NCBI GenBank assembly: GCA_902478935.1 | Contig: CABSMV010000014.1 | Coordinates: 1-24,592 of the forward strand | Direction: 5' to 3' | DNA: 24,592 nucleotides | From: an uncultured Collinsella sp. | GTDB lineage: Bacteria; Actinomycetota; Coriobacteriia; Coriobacteriales; Coriobacteriaceae | Shown: positions 21,701 through 24,592 of the stretch, in pieces | How the letters are laid out: each line of letters opens with the position of its first letter | How positions within the stretch are numbered: the first letter of the stretch is position 1 | The notes under the pieces: model-generated | Database searches by the model: none | Seen by the model: the letters and a program-made list of their open reading frames with translations, nothing else | What the model was told of the DNA's origin: nothing | Made by a program: the position numbers and the translations under genes

Positions 21701-23613
21701 AGGGCAGGGACTTTCGGCTTATCGTCGAGCTGCGGAATGGTGCCTACCACGTTGTCCGCCAGCCAATTCATCTCGACAATCTGCGTGCTCGGCAGCGGAG
21801 GGAAGCCTTCGATCTGTACCACGCCGTTCTGGCTGTGGAGCTCGCCGCCAAAGGGGTTGATGGATCCCTCAACAATGCCATTGCGGAGGAGCTGAACAAG
21901 CTTGCGCGTCTGATAAGGCAGGCCCGGAGCGTAGCGAATGTCGATAACGCCTGAGCTCATGCCGTACCAGTAGTTGACGGCGCGCACTTGGCTGTCGTCG
22001 CTGGTCTCATCCCAGGTGCCATGCAGCAGGCTTCGTACGATAAGTTCGTAGTAGCGCCCCCAGTTCCAGACGGGCATGGCGATGCCGGTAACCTTGCCAT
22101 CGACCAAGCGGTGAAGCCCGTAGGCAGTGGGATCTTCCAGCGACTTTGACATGTCAGTGCCGGTCATGACGCTTACGCCTTCGCGGCACATGGCTTCGGC
22201 AAGACCGCCGGCGGGCACATCGCCCCAGGTGAGGATGACCTGCGCGCGGGGGTCGAGCAGCGAGGCGCCAATCGCAAAGGCATTGATCTCGCTGAGTGCG
22301 CCCGAGGCGAAGACCGACGCGTGGTAACCGATGCGGTGGTTGTCCGCCATGCTGGCGGCAAGGGCGCCCAGGAGAAACTTGGCCTCGTACATCTTGCCAA
22401 AGTACGAACGGACGCTTTGATGGGGAAGGCCGATAGAGCAGTTGAGGAACCGAACCAGGGGATACTCAACGGCAGCCCTGAGCGTGTATTCCATCAGGCG
22501 GTGCGAGGTCGAGAAGATGACGTTTGCTCCATGTTTGACGGCCGTTTCCACGGCGGCGTAGAACACATCCGGATCGTGACAGTCCTCGAACGCCTCGGTG
22601 CGCACGATACCGCCAAAATGCTCATCGAGATACTGACGCCCTTGGTCGTGCAGGCTGTCCCAGCTCGACGTCGCACAGGGGAACTCATGGATAAAGGCGA
22701 TGCGCAGGGGGTTGGCCGTCGAGTAGACGGTCTTGCCCATAAAGAAGTTGAGCACGCCAGCGGTGGACTTGGCGGGCGTTTCTTCCTCGTCGACGCTCGG
22801 TGCTTCGACAAGATCGACCTTGTCCTCGTCATTTTTGCCGGCAATGACCAGCTCGCGCCAAATCTTGCACAGGCGGTTTACGACGATATCCGTCGGCGTA
22901 TCCAGCAGGCGGTCCTGGTTGTACACATTGAGGTACACGAGCATGGCGTCGGCAGGCGTAATGTCCAGGTGGTCGCCGCCTGCGCGAAGGTAGGCGCGCT
23001 TAAAGAGCAGGAAGGTGTGGCGCAGGTAGTCGACCTTTTTCTGCGGCCATTTTTCGATAAGGTTCTGACCGAGCATCTTGGCGAGCGTCTCGTAGCTTCC
23101 CTCACGCGAGAAGTCGATCTCGTATAGGGGGCAGACGCGCCAAAACGCGCAGAACTCGCCGTACAGGCGGCTTTCGACGGAATCCCATGTGCCGGGGTAG
23201 AGACGGGTGACCTTGGCCGAAACCGTCGGGGCGTCTAGGAATTTGAGGACACTGACGCGTTTGTTGCCTTCTTGGACATAGAACCGATGCATGAACTCGG
23301 TGACGATGACGGGGTCGCGATAGCCCTCGGTCACCTGGATGTCGTAGAGGTTGGACCACTTGCGGGCGAACTCGGTGCTAAACGGAAGCAGAGGCATAAA
23401 GTTACACGAAAAGGCGGACTGACGGCCCTTGGTGACCGTGCCGACGACCATTTCGAGCGGAATATCCCGCAGGCCGACATTCTCTCGCTGACCTAAGGGG
23501 AGCTGAGCAACCAAGCTATCGAGGTCCGTAAGGTATGGATGCTCGCTTTGGCTAATGGCGCGTCGACGTCCTTGCTCGCCGCGCTTGCGTGCTTGACGAT
23601 AGGCCTCTTCCAT
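21697..23613 (-). CDS. ParB-like domain fused to BMP/PnrA-type ligand-binding domain
   Basis: A 638-residue protein with no signal peptide or lipobox; it starts MEEAYRQARKRGEQGRRRA. Residues about 45-140 contain IPLEMVVGTVTKGRQ, DPVIVTEFMHRFYVQEGNKRVSVLKFL, which resembles a ParB/sulfiredoxin-like fold (the EGNKRVSVL part fits the usual G-x-x-R box). A helical middle (about 145-285) follows. Residues about 300-585 match the basic membrane protein (BMP/PnrA) periplasmic-binding fold: PLRIAFIHEF, HDQGRQYLDEHFGG, NVIFSTSHRLMEYT, YEAKFLLGALAA and GDVPAGGLAEA. BMP proteins normally bind nucleosides outside the cell. A cytoplasmic version suggests a sensor rather than a transporter part. GGGAG lies 7 bases before the ATG. 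It is coupled to the phosphoesterase by an ATGA overlap. The role is unknown. Confidence 0.78.
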   Translation of the reverse strand: MEEAYRQARKRGEQGRRRAISQSEHPYLTDLDSLVAQLPLGQRENVGLRDIPLEMVVGTVTKGRQSAFSCNFMPLLPFSTEFARKWSNLYDIQVTEGYRDPVIVTEFMHRFYVQEGNKRVSVLKFLDAPTVSAKVTRLYPGTWDSVESRLYGEFCAFWRVCPLYEIDFSREGSYETLAKMLGQNLIEKWPQKKVDYLRHTFLLFKRAYLRAGGDHLDITPADAMLVYLNVYNQDRLLDTPTDIVVNRLCKIWRELVIAGKNDEDKVDLVEAPSVDEEETPAKSTAGVLNFFMGKTVYSTANPLRIAFIHEFPCATSSWDSLHDQGRQYLDEHFGGIVRTEAFEDCHDPDVFYAAVETAVKHGANVIFSTSHRLMEYTLRAAVEYPLVRFLNCSIGLPHQSVRSYFGKMYEAKFLLGALAASMADNHRIGYHASVFASGALSEINAFAIGASLLDPRAQVILTWGDVPAGGLAEAMCREGVSVMTGTDMSKSLEDPTAYGLHRLVDGKVTGIAMPVWNWGRYYELIVRSLLHGTWDETSDDSQVRAVNYWYGMSSGVIDIRYAPGLPYQTRKLVQLLRNGIVEGSINPFGGELHSQNGVVQIEGFPPLPSTQIVEMNWLADNVVGTIPQLDDKPKVPAL

Positions 23614-23669
23614 AATGTTGCTCCCTTAGTCGTTTAAACAACTATATGAACCATGGTACCACGAATGAA

Positions 23670-23706
23670 AACCACTACAAAGATGCCTGACCCCTTTGCG
23701 GTGGTT
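23670..23706. repeat. Imperfect palindrome related to that at 20953
   Basis: AACCACTACAAAG (23670-23682) faces CTTTGCGGTGGTT (23694-23706), with two mismatches and an 11-base centre. The right arm touches the stop codon of the MscS gene. The arms share AACCA-N3-CAAAG with the palindrome at 20953-20991. It probably serves as a terminator for mscS on the minus strand. Confidence 0.65.
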
Positions 23707-24473
23707 TAGGCGATGATGGGGGCGATGGCGCGGATGCAGGCGTCGGCAGCGGTGAAAGTGGTGCTGTCGTCGCTGACGATAAAGATGATCTTTCCTTTGA
23801 TGCCAAAGTCGCCGATTTCGCTAAAGAGCACGTAGGGCTCCTTGTCAAAGCCCGAGATGGGAAGCACGGCGGCCTTGGTGGCATCGGTGAGCTCGTCTGC
23901 CAGCGCGTCAAGGGAAGCCCACTTGGACGTGTCCTTTACGGCTACGGGCACGGCCACGCGCCCAAAGGGCATCAAATGCACGAGCGTGTTCTTGGAGATG
24001 TTGGAGTTGGGCACAATGATGGTCTGTCCACAGGCATCCTCAATCGTTGTATGGCGCCAAGTGATGTCTTGGACCACGCCGGATACGCCGCCGACCTCGA
24101 TATTGTCGCCGGGTTTGATGATGCCCATAAAGGTCACTTGCATGCCGCCGATAAGGTTTGACAGCGTGTCCTGAAAGCCGAGCGAGATGGCGATGCCGCC
24201 GACGCCAAGAGCGGCGACGAGCGCGTTTGCGTTAATGCCAAAGCAGTTGTCGAGGATAAAGCTGCCGCCGATCATCCAAATGACGGCGCGCGCGATGTTG
24301 ATGAAGATACTCGATGCCGGAAGCGGGTTATCGTCTCGGTTAAGCAGATGGTTCAGGGTCTTGGATACGACCTTGGCGGCGACGGCGGTGCTTATCGCCA
24401 AGATAACGGCCCAGATGATGTTGTGGACCCACCGTTGCTCAAAGAAATGAAGAATCGGCTCAAACAATTCCAT
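23706..24473 (-). CDS. Small-conductance mechanosensitive channel, MscS family
   Basis: A 255-residue membrane protein. Two hydrophobic segments (about 17-36 and 60-76) precede the pore helix LVAALGVGGIAISLGFQDTLSNLIGG. The beta domain follows with IIKPGDNIEVGGVSGVVQDITWRHTTIED and IIVPNSNISKN, the MscS hallmark, then a short C-terminal domain. The channel opens on membrane tension to release solutes in hypo-osmotic shock. The start at 24473 is preferred to an in-frame ATG at 24518 because AGGAGG lies between them, 10 bases before MELFEPILHF. It is a single gene, transcribed toward the BMP-like gene, with a palindrome between. Confidence 0.93.
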   Translation of the reverse strand: MELFEPILHFFEQRWVHNIIWAVILAISTAVAAKVVSKTLNHLLNRDDNPLPASSIFINIARAVIWMIGGSFILDNCFGINANALVAALGVGGIAISLGFQDTLSNLIGGMQVTFMGIIKPGDNIEVGGVSGVVQDITWRHTTIEDACGQTIIVPNSNISKNTLVHLMPFGRVAVPVAVKDTSKWASLDALADELTDATKAAVLPISGFDKEPYVLFSEIGDFGIKGKIIFIVSDDSTTFTAADACIRAIAPIIA

Positions 24474-24577
24474 GTAGGGAAAACCTCCTAATGATCGTCC
24501 AACCATGATACCCACCAAGAAGCCCGTCCGATCAAATTGAACTGCGCCCCAAATCTTGGACGCCCATAATAGCGACT

Positions 24578-24592
24578 AGGCCGCAAGGGCCT
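24578..24592. other. Small hairpin cut by the window end
   Basis: AGGCC (24578-24582) pairs with GGCCT (24588-24592) over GCAAG. It may be part of a terminator of a gene beyond the window. Confidence 0.3.

Noticed and set aside
22321..23127. 268-codon open frame opposite the BMP-like gene
   Set aside because: Antisense shadow; the minus strand reads a continuous 638-residue protein with clear BMP motifs.

Overview
The window looks like chromosome of a high-GC, Gram-positive anaerobe of the Actinobacteria. A Coriobacteriia member such as Collinsella fits best (inference). The reasons are strongly GC-biased third codon positions, AGGAGG-type ribosome binding sites, a ClpC rather than ClpB architecture, a zinc-type L33, and an acyl-CoA dehydratase activase of the kind found in anaerobes. 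I could not run any search, so the genus is not proven.

Layout. 1-1218 (+): the 3' end of an acyl-CoA dehydratase activase gene overlapping a TetR regulator. 1411-4053 (+): clpC, behind a leader hairpin. 4267-5724 (+): a PepD-type M20 dipeptidase. 5853-7589 (-): a hipB-hipA toxin-antitoxin pair with a compact set of three operator-like repeats. 7710-8288 (-): the manganese exporter mntP, preceded by a yybP-ykoY manganese riboswitch with a terminator switch. 8635-14166 (+): disA-ispD-ispF-cysS-rlmB-rae1-like (c-di-AMP synthesis, isoprenoid steps, Cys-tRNA synthesis, 23S rRNA methylation, mRNA nuclease). 14194-15534 (-): one protein joining an excisionase/MerR-like helix-turn-helix to a HipA-like kinase, with its own three-repeat operator. 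15759-16482: tRNA-Thr(TGT), its terminator, three tandem 80-bp dyad repeats, a lower-GC stretch with no convincing gene, and a near-consensus promoter. 16483-18017 (+): tRNA-Tyr, tRNA-Thr(GGT), tRNA-Met and tuf. 18297-20864 (+): rpmG, tRNA-Trp, secE, nusG, rplK, rplA. 20990-23613 (-): a metallophosphoesterase and an unusual cytoplasmic ParB-like/BMP fusion protein, bracketed by two related palindromes. 23706-24473 (-): a small MscS-type channel.

The backbone clpC ... disA-ispD-ispF ... cysS-rlmB-yacP ... rpmG-secE-nusG-rplK-rplA follows the order known from Bacillus subtilis, with several genes missing (radA, yacL, gltX, cysE, mrnC, sigH) and others inserted. The insertions are pepD, hipBA, mntP, the HTH-HipA gene, and the tRNA/tuf block. 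The accessory interest lies in these insertions and the non-coding DNA beside them: two independent HipA-type kinases within about 10 kb, each with a triple operator; the tandem dyad array between tRNA genes; and the ParB-like/BMP-phosphoesterase pair.
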